A stretch of 64,000 nt of DNA from Luzula sylvatica (Eukaryota > Streptophyta > Magnoliopsida > Poales > Juncaceae). Positions 1 to 12,896 of this stretch are shown here, piece after piece; positions within the stretch are counted from its first letter, which is position 1; every line of letters starts with the position of its first letter. Position numbers and translations under genes: made by a program. The notes below the pieces were generated by a model. The model searched no databases. It had not been told where the DNA came from and saw only the letters and a list, made by a program, of their open reading frames with translations. The stretch lies in NCBI GenBank assembly GCA_946800325.1, contig CAMPEJ010000006.1:124001-188000 (forward strand), written 5' to 3'.

Positions 1-124
1 CATAACATTTCACCAAAATTTACAAACACTAAGAAAGTTTGTTTTTCGATTCAAAACAATCTGTTTATGCTTTGGGGAGTTCAAATAACGTATTTTGAGA
101 TCATTGGAATCGTATCTTTTACTA
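1..124 (+). repeat. Reference satellite monomer (position numbering 1-124)
   Basis: Defines the numbering used in other entries. Landmarks: CATAACATTTCACC at 1-14; A/T tract at 15-22; ACAAAC at 22-27 and GTTTGT at 37-42, a possible 6-bp stem with a 9-nt loop; TTTTTCGATTC at 42-52; the main variable site CTGTTTATGC at 61-70; CTTTGGGGAG at 70-79; TTCAAATAACG at 80-90; TATTTTGAGATC at 91-102; TTGAATCG at 105-112 in most copies (TGGAATCG in this one); TATCTTTT at 113-120; and a junction at 121-124 of ACTA or ACCA. Consensus G+C is 35 of 124. CpG occurs at 47-48, 89-90 and 111-112. All frames contain stops within two to three monomers. Confidence 0.95.
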
Positions 125-1984
125 CATAACATTTCACCAAAATTTACAAACACTAAGAAAGTTTGTTTTTCGATTCAAAACAATCTGTTTATGCTTTGGG
201 GAGTTCAAATAACGTATTTTGAGATCATTTGAATCGTATCTTTTACTACATAACATTTCACCAAAATTTACAAACACTAAGAAAGTTTGTTTTTCGATTC
301 AAAACAATCATTTTCTGCTTTGGGGAGTTAAAATAATGTATTTTGAGATCATTTGAATCGTATCTTTTACCACATAACATTTCACCAAAATTTACAAACA
401 CTAAGAAAGTTTGTTTTTCGATTCAAAACAATCTGTTTATGCTTTGGGGATTTCAAATAACGTATTTTGAGATCATTTGAATCGTATCTTTTACTACATA
501 ACATTTCACCAAAGTTTACAAACACTAAGAAAGTTTGTTTTTCGATTCAAAACAATCTGTTTATGCTTTGGGGATTTCAAATAACGTATTTTGAGATCAT
601 TTGAATCGTATCTTTTACCACATAACATTTCACCAAAATTTACAAACACTAAGAAAGTTTAATTTTCGATTCAAAACAATCTGTTTATGCTTTGGGGATT
701 TCAAATAACGTATTTTGAGATCATTTGAATCGTATCTTTTACTACATAACATTTCACCAAAATTTACAAACACTAAGAAAGTTTGTTTTTCGATTCAAAA
801 CAATCTGTTTATGCTTTGGGGATTTCAAATAACGTATTTTGAGATCATTTGAATCGTATCTTTTACCACATAACATTTCACCAAAATTTACAAACACTAA
901 GAAAGTTTGTTTTTCGATTCAAAACAATCTGTTTGTGCTTTGGGGAGTTCAAATAACGTATTTTGAGATCATTGGAATCGTATCTTTTACTACATAACAT
1001 TTCACCAAAATTTACAAACACTAAGAAAGTTTGTTTTTCGATTCAAAACAATCTGTTTCTGCTTTAGGGAGTTCAAATAATGTATTTTGAGATCATTTGA
1101 ATCGTATCTTTTACCACATAACATTTCACCAAAATTTACAAACACTAAGAAAGTTTGTTTTTCGATTCAAAACAATATGTTTATGCTTTGGGGAGTTCAA
1201 ATAACGTATTTTGAGATCATTGGAATCGTATCTTTTACCACATAACATTTCACAAAAATTTACAAACACTAAGAAAGTTTGTTTTTCGATTCAAAACAAT
1301 TTGTTTATGCTTTGGGGAGTTCAAATAACGTATTTAGAGATCATTTGAATCGTATCTTTTACCACATAACATTTCACCAAAATTTACAAACACTAAGAAA
1401 GTTTGTTTTTCGATTCAAAACAATCTGTTTATGCTTTGGGGAGTTCAAATAACGTATTTTGAGATCATTTGAATCGTATGTTTTACTACATAACATTTCA
1501 CCAAAATTTACAAACACTAAGAAAGTTTGTTTTTCGATTCAAAACAATTTGTCTATGCTTTGGGGAGTTCAAATAACATATTTGTAGATCATTCGAATCG
1601 TATCTTTTACCACATAACATTTCACCAAAATTTACAAACACTAAGAAAGTTTGTTTTTCGATTCAAAACAATCTGTTTGTGCTTTGGGGAGTTCAAATAA
1701 CGTATTTTGAGATCATTTGAATCGTATCTTTTACTACATAACATTTCACCAAAATTTACAAACACTAAGAAAGTTTGTTTTTCGATTCAAATCAATCTGT
1801 TTCTGCTTTGGGGAGTTCAAATAACGTATTTTGAGATCATTTGAATCGTATCTTTTACCACATAACATTTCACCAAAATTTACAAACACTAAGAAAGTTT
1901 GTTTTTCGATTCAAAACAATCTGTTTGTGCTTTGGGGAGTTCAAATAACGTATTTTGAGATCATTTGAATCGTATCTTTTACTA
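1..1984. repeat. 16-monomer block repeated at 7813-9796 (offset 63 monomers)
   Basis: The rare variant CATTTTCTGC with a TTAAAATAATG downstream occurs at 309 and again at 8121, exactly 7812 bp (63 x 124) apart. The surrounding monomer order matches: ATTGG; CATTTT; three GATTTC monomers including one with TTTAATTTTC; GTTTGTGC; CTGTTTCTGC with AATG; GTATTTAGAG; TATGTTTT; TTGTCTATGC. The copies differ at a few sites, such as ATATGTTTATG near 1175 and CTTTAGGGAG near 1062 in this copy only. After 1984 the second copy carries one additional monomer (9797-9920). Confidence 0.85.
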
Positions 1985-4900
1985 CATAACATTTCACCAA
2001 AATTTACAAACACTAAGAAAGTTTGTTTTTCGATTCAAAATAATCTGTTTATGCTTTGGGGAGTTCAAATAACGTATTTTGAGATCATTTGAATCGTCTC
2101 TTTTACCACATAACATTTCACCAAAATTTACAAATACTAAGAAAGTTTGTTTTTCGATTCAAAACAATCTGTTTATGCTTTGGGGAGTTCAAATAACGTA
2201 TTTTGAGATCATTTGAATCCTATCTTTTACCACATAACATTTCACCAAAATTTACAAACAATAAGAAAGTTTGATTTTCGATTCAAAACAATCTATTTAT
2301 GCGTTGGGGAGTTCAAATAACGTATTTTGAGATCATTTGAATCGTATCTTTTACTACATAACATTTCACCAAAATTTACAAACACTAAGAAAGTTTGTTT
2401 TTCGATTCAAAACAATTTGTCTATGCTTTGGGGAGTTCAAATAACATATTTTTAGATCATTCGAATCGTATCTTTTACCACATAACATTTCACCAAAATT
2501 TACAAACACTAAGAAAGTTTGTTTTTCGATTCAAAACAATCTGTTTATGCTTTGGGGAGTTCAAATAACGTATTTTGAGATCATTTGAATCGTATCTTTT
2601 ACTACATAACATTTCACCAAAATTTACAAACACTAAGAAAGTTTGTTTTTCGATTCAAAACAATCTGTTTATGCTTTGGGGAGTTCAAATAACGTATTTT
2701 GAGATCATTTGAATCGTATCTTTTACCACATAACATTTCACCAAAATTTACAAACACTAAGAAAGTTTGTTTTTCGATTCAAAACAATCTGTTTGTGCTT
2801 TGGGGAGTTCAAATAACGTATTTTGAGATCATTTGAATCGTATCTTTTACCACATAACATTTCACCAAAATTTACAAACACTAAGAAAGTTTGTTTTTCG
2901 ATTCAAAACAATCTGTTTATGCTTTGGGGAGTTCAAATAACGTATTTTGAGATCATTGGAATCGTATCTTTTACTACATAACATTTCACCAAAATTTACA
3001 AACACTAAGAAAGTTTTTTTTTCGATTCAAAACAATCTGTTTATGCTTTGGGGAGTTCAAATAACGTATTTTGAGATCATTTGAATCGTATCTTTTACTA
3101 CATAACATTTCACCAAAATTTACAAACACTAAGAAAGTTTGTTTTTCGATTCAAAACAATCTGTTTCTGCTTTGGGGAGTTCAAATAATGTATTTTGAGA
3201 TCATTTGAATCGTATCTTTTACCACATAACATTTCACCAAAATTTACAAACACTAAGAAAGTTTGTTTTTCGATTCAAAACAATCTGTTTATGCTTTGGG
3301 GATTTCAAATAACGTATTTTGAGATCATTTGAATCGTATCTTTTACTACATAACATTTCACCAAAATTTACAAACACTAAGAAAGTTTGTTTTTCGATTC
3401 AAAACAATCTGTTTATGCTTTGGGGATTTCAAATAACGTATTTTGAGATCATTTGAATCGTATCTTTTACCACATAACATTTCACCAAAATTTACAAACA
3501 CTAAGAAAGTTTAATTTTCGATTCAAAACAATCTGTTTATGCTTTGGGGAGTTCAAATAACGTATTTTGAGATCATTTGAATCGTATCTTTTACTAAATA
3601 ACATTTCACCAAAATTTACAAACACTAAGAAAGTTTGTTTTTCGAATCAAAACAATTTGTTTATGCTTTGGGGAGTTCAAATAACATATTTGTAGATCAT
3701 TCGAATCGTATCTTTTACCACATAACATTTCAACAAAATTTACAAACACTAAGAAAGTTTGTTTTTCGATTCAAAACAATCTGTTTGTTCTTTGAAGAGT
3801 TCAAATAACGTATTTTGAGATCATTTGAATCGTATCTTTTACTACATAACATTTCACCAAAATTTACAAACACTAAGAAAGTTTGTTTTTCGATTCAAAA
3901 CAATCTGTTTCTGCTTTGGGGAGTTCAAATAATGTATTTTGAGATCATTTGAATCGTATCTTTTACCACATAACATTTCACCAAAATTTACAAACACTAA
4001 GAAAGTTTGTTTTTCGATTCAAAACAATCTGTTTATGCTTTGGGGAGTTCAAATAATGTATTTTGAGATCATTGGAATCGTATCTTTTACCACATAACAT
4101 TTCACAAAAATTTACAAACACTAAGAAAGTTTGTTTTTCGATTCAAAACAATTTGTTTATGCTTTGGGGAGTTCAAATAACGTATTTAGAGATCATTTGA
4201 ATCGTATCTTTTACCACATAACATTTCACCAAAATTTACAAACACTAGGAAAGTTTGTTTTTCGATTCAAAACAATCTGTTTATGCTTTGGGGAGTTCAA
4301 ATAACGTATTTTGAGATCATTTGAATCGTATGTTTTACTACATAACATTTCACCAAAATTTACAAACACTAAGAAAGTTTGTTTTTCGATTCAAAACAAT
4401 TTGTCTATGCTTTGGGGAGTTCAAATAACATATTTGTAGATCATTCGAATCGTATCTTTTACCACATAACATTTCACCAAAATTTACAAACACTAAGAAA
4501 GTTTGTTTTTCGATTCAAAACAATCTGTTTGTGCTTTGGGGAGTTCAAATAACGTATTTTGAGATCATTTGAATCGTATCTTTTACTACATAACATTTCA
4601 CCAAAATTTTCAAACACTAAGAAAGTTTGTTTTTCGATTCAAAACAATCTGTTTCTGCTTTGGGGAGTTCAAATAACGTATTTTGAGATCATTTGAATCG
4701 TATCTTTTACCACATAACATTTCACCAAAATTTACAAACACTAAGAAAGTTTGTTTTTCGATTCAAAACAATCTGTTTGTGCTTTGGGGAGTTCAAATAA
4801 CGTATTTTGAGATCATTTGAATCGTATCTTTTACTACATAACATTTCACCAAAATTTACAAACACTAAGAAAGTTTGTTTTTCGATTCAAAATAATCTGT

Positions 4901-7316
4901 TTATGCTTTGGGGAGTTCAAATAACGTATTTTGAGATCATTTGAATCGTCTCTTTTACCACATAACATTTCACCAAAATTTACAAATACTAAGAAAGTTT
5001 GTTTTTCGATTCAAAACAATCTGTTTATGCTTTGGGGAGTTCAAATAACGTATTTTGAGATCATTTGAATCCTATCTTTTACCACATAACATTTCACCAA
5101 AATTTACAAACAATAAGAAAGTTTGATTTTCGATTCAAAACAATCTATTTATGCGTTGGGGAGTTCAAATAACGTATTTTGAGATCATTTGAATCGTATC
5201 TTTTACTACATAACATTTCACCAAAATTTACAAACACTAAGAAAGTTTGTTTTTCGATTCAAAACAATTTGTCTATGCTTTGGGGAGTTCAAATAACATA
5301 TTTTTAGATCATTCGAATCGTATCTTTTACCACATAACATTTCACCAAAATTTACAAACACTAAGAAAGTTTGTTTTTCGATTCAAAACAATCTGTTTAT
5401 GCTTTGGGGAGTTCAAATAACGTATTTTGAGATCATTTGAATCGTATCTTTTACTACATAACATTTCACCAAAATTTACAAACACTAAGAAAGTTTGTTT
5501 TTCGATTCAAAACAATCTGTTTATGCTTTGGGGAGTTCAAATAACGTATTTTGAGATCATTTGAATCGTATCTTTTACCACATAACATTTCACCAAAATT
5601 TACAAACACTAAGAAAGTTTGTTTTTCGATTCAAAACAATCTGTTTGTGCTTTGGGGAGTTCAAATAACGTATTTTGAGATCATTTGAATCGTATCTTTT
5701 ACCACATAACATTTCACCAAAATTTACAAACACTAAGAAAGTTTGTTTTTCGATTCAAAACAATCTGTTTATGCTTTGGGGAGTTCAAATAACGTATTTT
5801 GAGATCATTGGAATCGTATCTTTTACTACATAACATTTCACCAAAATTTACAAACACTAAGAAAGTTTTTTTTTCGATTCAAAACAATCTGTTTATGCTT
5901 TGGGGAGTTCAAATAACGTATTTTGAGATCATTTGAATCGTATCTTTTACTACATAACATTTCACCAAAATTTACAAACACTAAGAAAGTTTGTTTTTCG
6001 ATTCAAAACAATCTGTTTCTGCTTTGGGGAGTTCAAATAATGTATTTTGAGATCATTTGAATCGTATCTTTTACCACATAACATTTCACCAAAATTTACA
6101 AACACTAAGAAAGTTTGTTTTTCGATTCAAAACAATCTGTTTATGCTTTGGGGATTTCAAATAACGTATTTTGAGATCATTTGAATCGTATCTTTTACTA
6201 CATAACATTTCACCAAAATTTACAAACACTAAGAAAGTTTGTTTTTCGATTCAAAACAATCTGTTTATGCTTTGGGGATTTCAAATAACGTATTTTGAGA
6301 TCATTTGAATCGTATCTTTTACCACATAACATTTCACCAAAATTTACAAACACTAAGAAAGTTTAATTTTCGATTCAAAACAATCTGTTTATGCTTTGGG
6401 GAGTTCAAATAACGTATTTTGAGATCATTTGAATCGTATCTTTTACTAAATAACATTTCACCAAAATTTACAAACACTAAGAAAGTTTGTTTTTCGAATC
6501 AAAACAATTTGTTTATGCTTTGGGGAGTTCAAATAACATATTTGTAGATCATTCGAATCGTATCTTTTACCACATAACATTTCAACAAAATTTACAAACA
6601 CTAAGAAAGTTTGTTTTTCGATTCAAAACAATCTGTTTGTTCTTTGAAGAGTTCAAATAACGTATTTTGAGATCATTTGAATCGTATCTTTTACTACATA
6701 ACATTTCACCAAAATTTACAAACACTAAGAAAGTTTGTTTTTCGATTCAAAACAATCTGTTTCTGCTTTGGGGAGTTCAAATAATGTATTTTGAGATCAT
6801 TTGAATCGTATCTTTTACCACATAACATTTCACCAAAATTTACAAACACTAAGAAAGTTTGTTTTTCGATTCAAAACAATCTGTTTATGCTTTGGGGAGT
6901 TCAAATAATGTATTTTGAGATCATTGGAATCGTATCTTTTACCACATAACATTTCACAAAAATTTACAAACACTAAGAAAGTTTGTTTTTCGATTCAAAA
7001 CAATTTGTTTATGCTTTGGGGAGTTCAAATAACGTATTTAGAGATCATTTGAATCGTATCTTTTACCACATAACATCTCACCAAAATTTACAAACACTAA
7101 GAAAGTTTGTTTTTCGATTCAAAACAATCTGTTTATGCTTTGGGGAGTTCAAATAACGTATTTTGAGATCATTTGAATCGTATGTTTTACTACATAACAT
7201 TTCACAAAAATTTACAAACGCTAAGAAAGTTTGTTTTTCGATTCAAAACAATTTGTCTATGCTTTGGGGAATTCAAATAACATATTTTTAGATCATTCGA
7301 ATCGTATCTTTTACCA
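993..7316. repeat. 23-monomer tandem duplication (2852-bp unit)
   Basis: Private variants recur at a 2852-bp offset (23 x 124). ACTAAATAAC ends at 3600 and 6452; GTTCTTTGAAGAG starts near 3787 and 6639; GAATCGTCTC lies near 2091 and 4943; ATGCGTTGGGG lies near 2300 and 5152. By eye the copies are about 993-3844 and 3845-6696, with a decaying partial third to about 7316, where variants such as CATCTCACC and AAACGCTAAG break the match. Within the copies differences are few, for example AATCAATC near 1790 and CACTAGGAAAG near 4245. The corresponding part of the next block (from 7813) has only one copy of this unit, so the duplication post-dates their separation or was lost there. Confidence 0.85.
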
Positions 7317-7812
7317 CATAACATTTCACCAAGATTTACAAACACTAAGAAAGTTTGTTTTTCGATTCAAAACAATCTGTTTATGCTTTGGGGAGTTCAA
7401 ATAACGTATTTTGAGATCATTTGAATCGTATCTTTTACCACATAACATTTCACCAAAATTTACAAACACTAAGAAAGTTTGTTTTTCGATTCAAAACAAT
7501 TTGTTTATGCTTTGGGGAGTTCAAATAACGTATTTTGAGATCATTTGAATCGTATCTTTTTCCATATAACATTTCACCAAAATTTACAAACACTAAAACA
7601 GTTTGTTTTTCGATTCAAAACAATCTGTTTATGCTTTGGGGAGTTCAAATAACGTATTTTGAAATCATTTGAATTGTATCTTTTACGACATAACATTTCA
7701 CCAAAATTTACAAACACTAAGAAAGTTTGTTTTCCGATTCAAAACAATCTGTTTATGCTTTGGTGAGTTCAAATAACGTATTTTGAGATCATTTGAATCG
7801 TATCTTTTAGCA

Positions 7813-10800
7813 CATAACATTTCACCAAAATTTACAAACACTAAGAAAGTTTGTTTTTCGATTCAAAACAATCTGTTTATGCTTTGGGGAGTTCAAATAA
7901 CGTATTTTGAGATCATTGGAATCGTATCTTTTACTACATAACATTTCACCAAAATTTACAAACACTAAGAAAGTTTGTTTTTCGATTCAAAACAATCTGT
8001 TTATGCTTTGGGGAGTTCAAATAACGTATTTTGAGATCATTTGAATCGTATCTTTTACTACATAACATTTCACCAAAATTTACAAACACTAAGAAAGTTT
8101 GTTTTTCGATTCAAAACAATCATTTTCTGCTTTGGGGAGTTAAAATAATGTATTTTGAGATCATTTGAATCGTATCTTTTACCACATAACATTTCACCAA
8201 AATTTACAAACACTAAGAAAGTTTGTTTTTCGATTCAAAACAATCTGTTTATGCTTTGGGGATTTCAAATAACGTATTTTGAGATCATTTGAATCGTATC
8301 TTTTACTACATAACATTTCACCAAAGTTTACAAACACTAAGAAAGTTTGTTTTTCGATTCAAAACAATCTGTTTATGCTTTGGGGATTTCAAATAACGTA
8401 TTTTGAGATCATTTGAATCGTATCTTTTACCACATAACATTTCACCAAAATTTACAAACACTAAGAAAGTTTAATTTTCGATTCAAAACAATCTGTTTAT
8501 GCTTTGGGGATTTCAAATAACGTATTTTGAGATCATTTGAATCGTATCTTTTACTACATAACATTTCACCAAAATTTACAAACACTAAGAAAGTTTGTTT
8601 TTCGATTCAAAACAATCTGTTTATGCTTTTGGGATTTCAAATAACGTATTTTGAGATCATTTGAATCGTATCTTTTACCACATAACATTTCACCAAAATT
8701 TACAAACAATAAGAAAGTTTGTTTTTCGATTCAAAACAATCTGTTTGTGCTTTGGGGAGTTCAAATAACGTATTTTGAGATCATTGGAATCGTATCTTTT
8801 ACTACATAACATTTCACCAAAATTTACAAACACTAAGAAAGTTTGTTTTTCGATTCAAAACAATCTGTTTCTGCTTTGGGGAGTTCAAATAATGTATTTT
8901 GAGATCATTTGAATCGTATCTTTTACCACATAACATTTCACCAAAATTTACAAACACTAAGAAAGTTTGTTTTTCGATTCAAAACAATCTGTTTATGCTT
9001 TGGGGAGTTCAAATAACGTATTTTGAGATCATTGGAATCGTATCTTTTACCACATAACATTTCACAAAAATTTACAAACACTAAGAAAGTTTGTTTTTCG
9101 ATTCAAAACAATTTGTTTATGCTTTGGGGAGTTCAAATAACGTATTTAGAGATCATTTGAATCGTATCTTTTACCACATAACATTTCACCAAAATTTACA
9201 AACACTAAGAAAGTTTGTTTTTCGATTCAAAACAATCTGTTTATGCTTTGGGGAGTTCAAATAACGTATTTTGAGATCATTTGAATCGTATGTTTTACTA
9301 CATAACATTTCACCAAAATTTACAAACACTAAGAAAGTTTGTTTTTCGATTCAAAACAATTTGTCTATGCTTTGGGGAGTTCAAATAACATATTTGTAGA
9401 TCATTCGAATCGTATCTTTTACCACATAACATTTCACCAAAATTTACAAACACTAAGAAAGTTTGTTTTTCGATTCAAAACAATCTGTTTGTGCTTTGGG
9501 GAGTTCAAATAACGTATTTTGAGATCATTTGAATCGTATCTTTTACTACATAACATTTCACCAAAATTTACAAACACTAAGAAAGTTTGTTTTTCGATTC
9601 AAAACAATCTGTTTCTGCTTTGGGGAGTTCAAATAACGTATTTTGAGATCATTTGAATCGTATCTTTTACCACATAACATTTCACCAAAATTTACAAACA
9701 CTAAGAAAGTTTGTTTTTCGATTCAAAACAATCTGTTTGTGCTTTGGGGAGTTCAAATAACGTATTTTGAGATCATTTGAATCGTATCTTTTACTACATA
9801 ACATTTCACCAAAATTTACAAACACTAAGAAAGTTTGTTTTTCGATTCAAAACAATCTGTTTATGCTTTGGGGAGTTCAAATAACGTATTTTGAGATCAT
9901 TTGAATCGTATCATTTACCACATAACATTTCACCAAAATTTACAAACACTAAGAAAGTTTGTTTTTCGATTCAAAATAATCTGTTTATGCTTTGGGGAGT
10001 TCAAATAACGTATTTTGAGATCATTTGAATCGTATCTTTTACCACATAACATTTCACCAAAATTTACAAATACTAAGAAAGTTTGTTTTTCGATTCAAAA
10101 CAATCTGTTTATGCTTTGGGGAGTTCAAATAACGTATTTTGAGATCATTTGAATCCTATCTTTTACCACATAACATTTCACCAAAATTTACAAACAATAA
10201 GAAAGTTTGATTTTCGATTCAAAACAATCTATTTATGCGTTGGGGAGTTCAAATAACGTATTTTGAGATCATTTGAATCGTATCTTTTACTACATAACAT
10301 TTCACCAAAATTTACAAACACTAAGAAAGTTTGTTTTTCGATTCAAAACAATTTGTCTATGCTTTGGGGAGTTCAAATAACATATTTTTAGATCATTCGA
10401 ATCGTATCTTTTACCACATAACATTTCACCAAAATTTACAAACACTAAGAAAGTCTGTTTTTCGATTCAAAACAATCTGTTTATGCTTTGGGGAGTTCAA
10501 ATAACGTATTTTGAGATCATTTGAATCGTATCTTTTACTACATAACATTTCACCAAAATTTACAAACACTAAGAAAGTTTGTTTTTCGATTCAAAACAAT
10601 CTGTTTATGCTTTGGGGAGTTCAAATAACGTATTTTGAGATCATTTGAATCGTATCTTTTACCACATAACATTTCACCAAAATTTACAAACACTAAGAAA
10701 GTTTGTTTTTCGATTCAAAACAATCTGTTTGTGCTTTGGGGAGTTCAAATAACGTATTTTGAGATCATTTGAATCGTATCTTTTACCACATAACATTTCA

Positions 10801-12896
10801 CCAAAATTTGCAAACACTAAGAAAGTTTGTTTTTCGATTCAAAACAATCTGTTTATGCTTTGGGGAGTTCAAATAACGTATTTTGAGATCATTGGAATCG
10901 TATCTTTTACTACATAACATTTCACCAAAATTTACAAACACTAAGAAAGTTTTTTTTTCGATTCAAAACAATCTGTTTATGCTTTGGGGAGTTCAAATAA
11001 CGTATTTTGAGATCATTTGAATCGTATCTTTTACTACATAACATTTCACCAAAATTTACAAACACTAAGAAAGTTTGTTTTTCGATTCAAAACAATCTGT
11101 TTCTGCTTTGGGGAGTTCAAATAATGTATTTTGAGATCATTTGAATCGTATCTTTTACCACATAACATTTCACCAAAATTTACAAACACTAAGAAAGTTT
11201 GTTTTTCGATTCAAAACAATCTGTTTATGCTTTGGGGATTTCAAATAACGTATTTTGAGATCATTTGAATCGTATCTTTTACTACATAACATTTCACCAA
11301 AATTTACAAACACTAAGAAAGTTTGTTTTTCGATTCAAAACAATCTGTTTATGCTTTGGGGATTTCAAATAACGTATTTTGAGATCATTTGAATCGTATC
11401 TTTTACCACATAACATTTCACCAAAATTTACAAACACTAAGAAAGTTTAATTTTCGATTCAAAACAATCTGTTTATGCTTTGGGGAGTTCAAATAACGTA
11501 TTTTGAGATCATTTGAATCGTATCTTTTACTAAATAACATTTCACCAAAATTTACAAACACTAAGAAAGTTTGTTTTTCGATTCAAAACAATCTGTTTAT
11601 GCTTTGGGGATTTCAAATAACGTATTTTGAGATCATTCGAATCGTATCTTTTACCACATAACATTTCACCAAAATTTACAAACACTAAGAAAGTTTGTTT
11701 TTCGATTCAAAACAATCTGTTTGTTCTTTGAAGAGTTCAAATAACGTATTTTGAGATCATTTGAATCGTATCTTTTACTACATAACATTTCACCAAAATT
11801 TACAAACACTAAGAAAGTTTGTTTTTCGATTCAAAACAATCTGTTTCTGCTTTGGGGAGTTCAAATAATGTATTTTGAGATCATTTGAATCGTATCTTTT
11901 ACCACATAACATTTCACCAAAATTTACAAACACTAAGAAAGTTTGTTTTTCGATTCAAAACAATCTGTTTATGCTTTGGGGAGTTCAAATAATGTATTTT
12001 GAGATCATTGGAATCGTATCTTTTACCACATAACATTTCCCAAAAATTTACAAACACTAAGAAAGTTTGTTTTTCGATTCAAAACAATTTGTTTATGCTT
12101 TGGGGAGTTCAAATAACGTATTTAGAGATCATTTGAATCGTATCTTTTACCACATAACATCTCACCAAAATTTACAAACACTAAGAAAGTTTGTTTTTCG
12201 ATTCAAAACAATCTGTTTATGCTTTGGGGAGTTCAAATAACGTATTTTGAGATCATTTGAATCGTATGTTTTACTACATAACATTTCACAAAAATTTACA
12301 AACACTAAGAAAGTTTGTTTTTCGATTCAAAACAATTTGTCTATGCTTTGGGGAGTTCAAATAACATATTTTTAGATCATTCGAATCGTATCTTTTACCA
12401 CATAACATTTCACCAAGATTTACAAACACTAAGAAAGTTTGTTTTTCGATTCAAAACAATCTGTTTATGCTTTGGGGAGTTCAAATAACGTATTTTGAGA
12501 TCATTTGAATCGTATCTTTTACCACATAACATTTCACCAAAATTTACAAACACTAAGAAAGTTTGTTTTTCGATTCAAAACAATTTGTTTATGCTTTGGG
12601 GAGTTCAAATAACGTATTTTGAGATCATTTGAATCGTATCTTTTTCCATATAACATTTCACCAAAATTTACAAACACTAAAACAGTTTGTTTTTCGATTC
12701 AAAACAATCTGTTTATGCTTTGGGGAGTTCAAATAACGTATTTTGAAATCATTTGAATTGTATCTTTTACGACATAACATTTCACCAAAATTTACAAACA
12801 CTAAGAAAGTTTGTTTTCCGATTCAAAACAATCTGTTTATGCTTTGGTGAGTTCAAATAACGTATTTTGAGATCATTTGAATCGTATCTTTTAGCA
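7813..12896. repeat. 41-monomer segmental copy (5084 bp) of the upstream block
   Basis: Markers after the single-monomer insertion recur at +5084 bp (41 x 124) from the upstream block: GGTGAGTTC at 7761 and 12845, the CCATATAAC monomer near 7563 and 12647, ACTAAATA ending at 6452 and 11536. The first part (7813-9796) matches position 1-1984 instead. The whole block therefore reads as the upstream region with one of its two 23-mer copies absent and one extra monomer present. One internal difference: near 11583-11640 the monomer is of GATTTC type, where the upstream copy has the CGAATC/CATATTTGTAG type, suggesting local conversion. Confidence 0.8.
9797..9920. repeat. Single extra monomer with GTATCATTTACC variant
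   Basis: Compared with the upstream block, where a GTGC-type monomer (1861-1984) is followed directly by the AATAATCTG type (1985-2108), this position carries one additional 124-bp monomer whose 3' end reads GTATCATTTACC. The same private variant reappears at 14127, inside the 34-mer duplication. It is a clean one-monomer copy-number difference between otherwise matching blocks. Confidence 0.7.

Noticed and set aside
45..61. CENP-B box in TTCGATTCA region
   Set aside because: The first half fits TTCGNNNNA, but the required CGGG is ACAA in the monomer, so the box is not present.
71..78. Telomere-like TTGGGG / G-quadruplex
   Set aside because: Only one TTTGGGG per 124 bp, never in tandem; one G run per monomer cannot form a standard intramolecular quadruplex.
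44..87. Pol III B box (tRNA/SINE origin)
   Set aside because: TTTCGATTC (44-52) and GTTCAAATA (79-87) each miss the GTTCRANNC consensus by one base, and I see no A box at the usual distance. Single near matches to a short degenerate motif are expected by chance.
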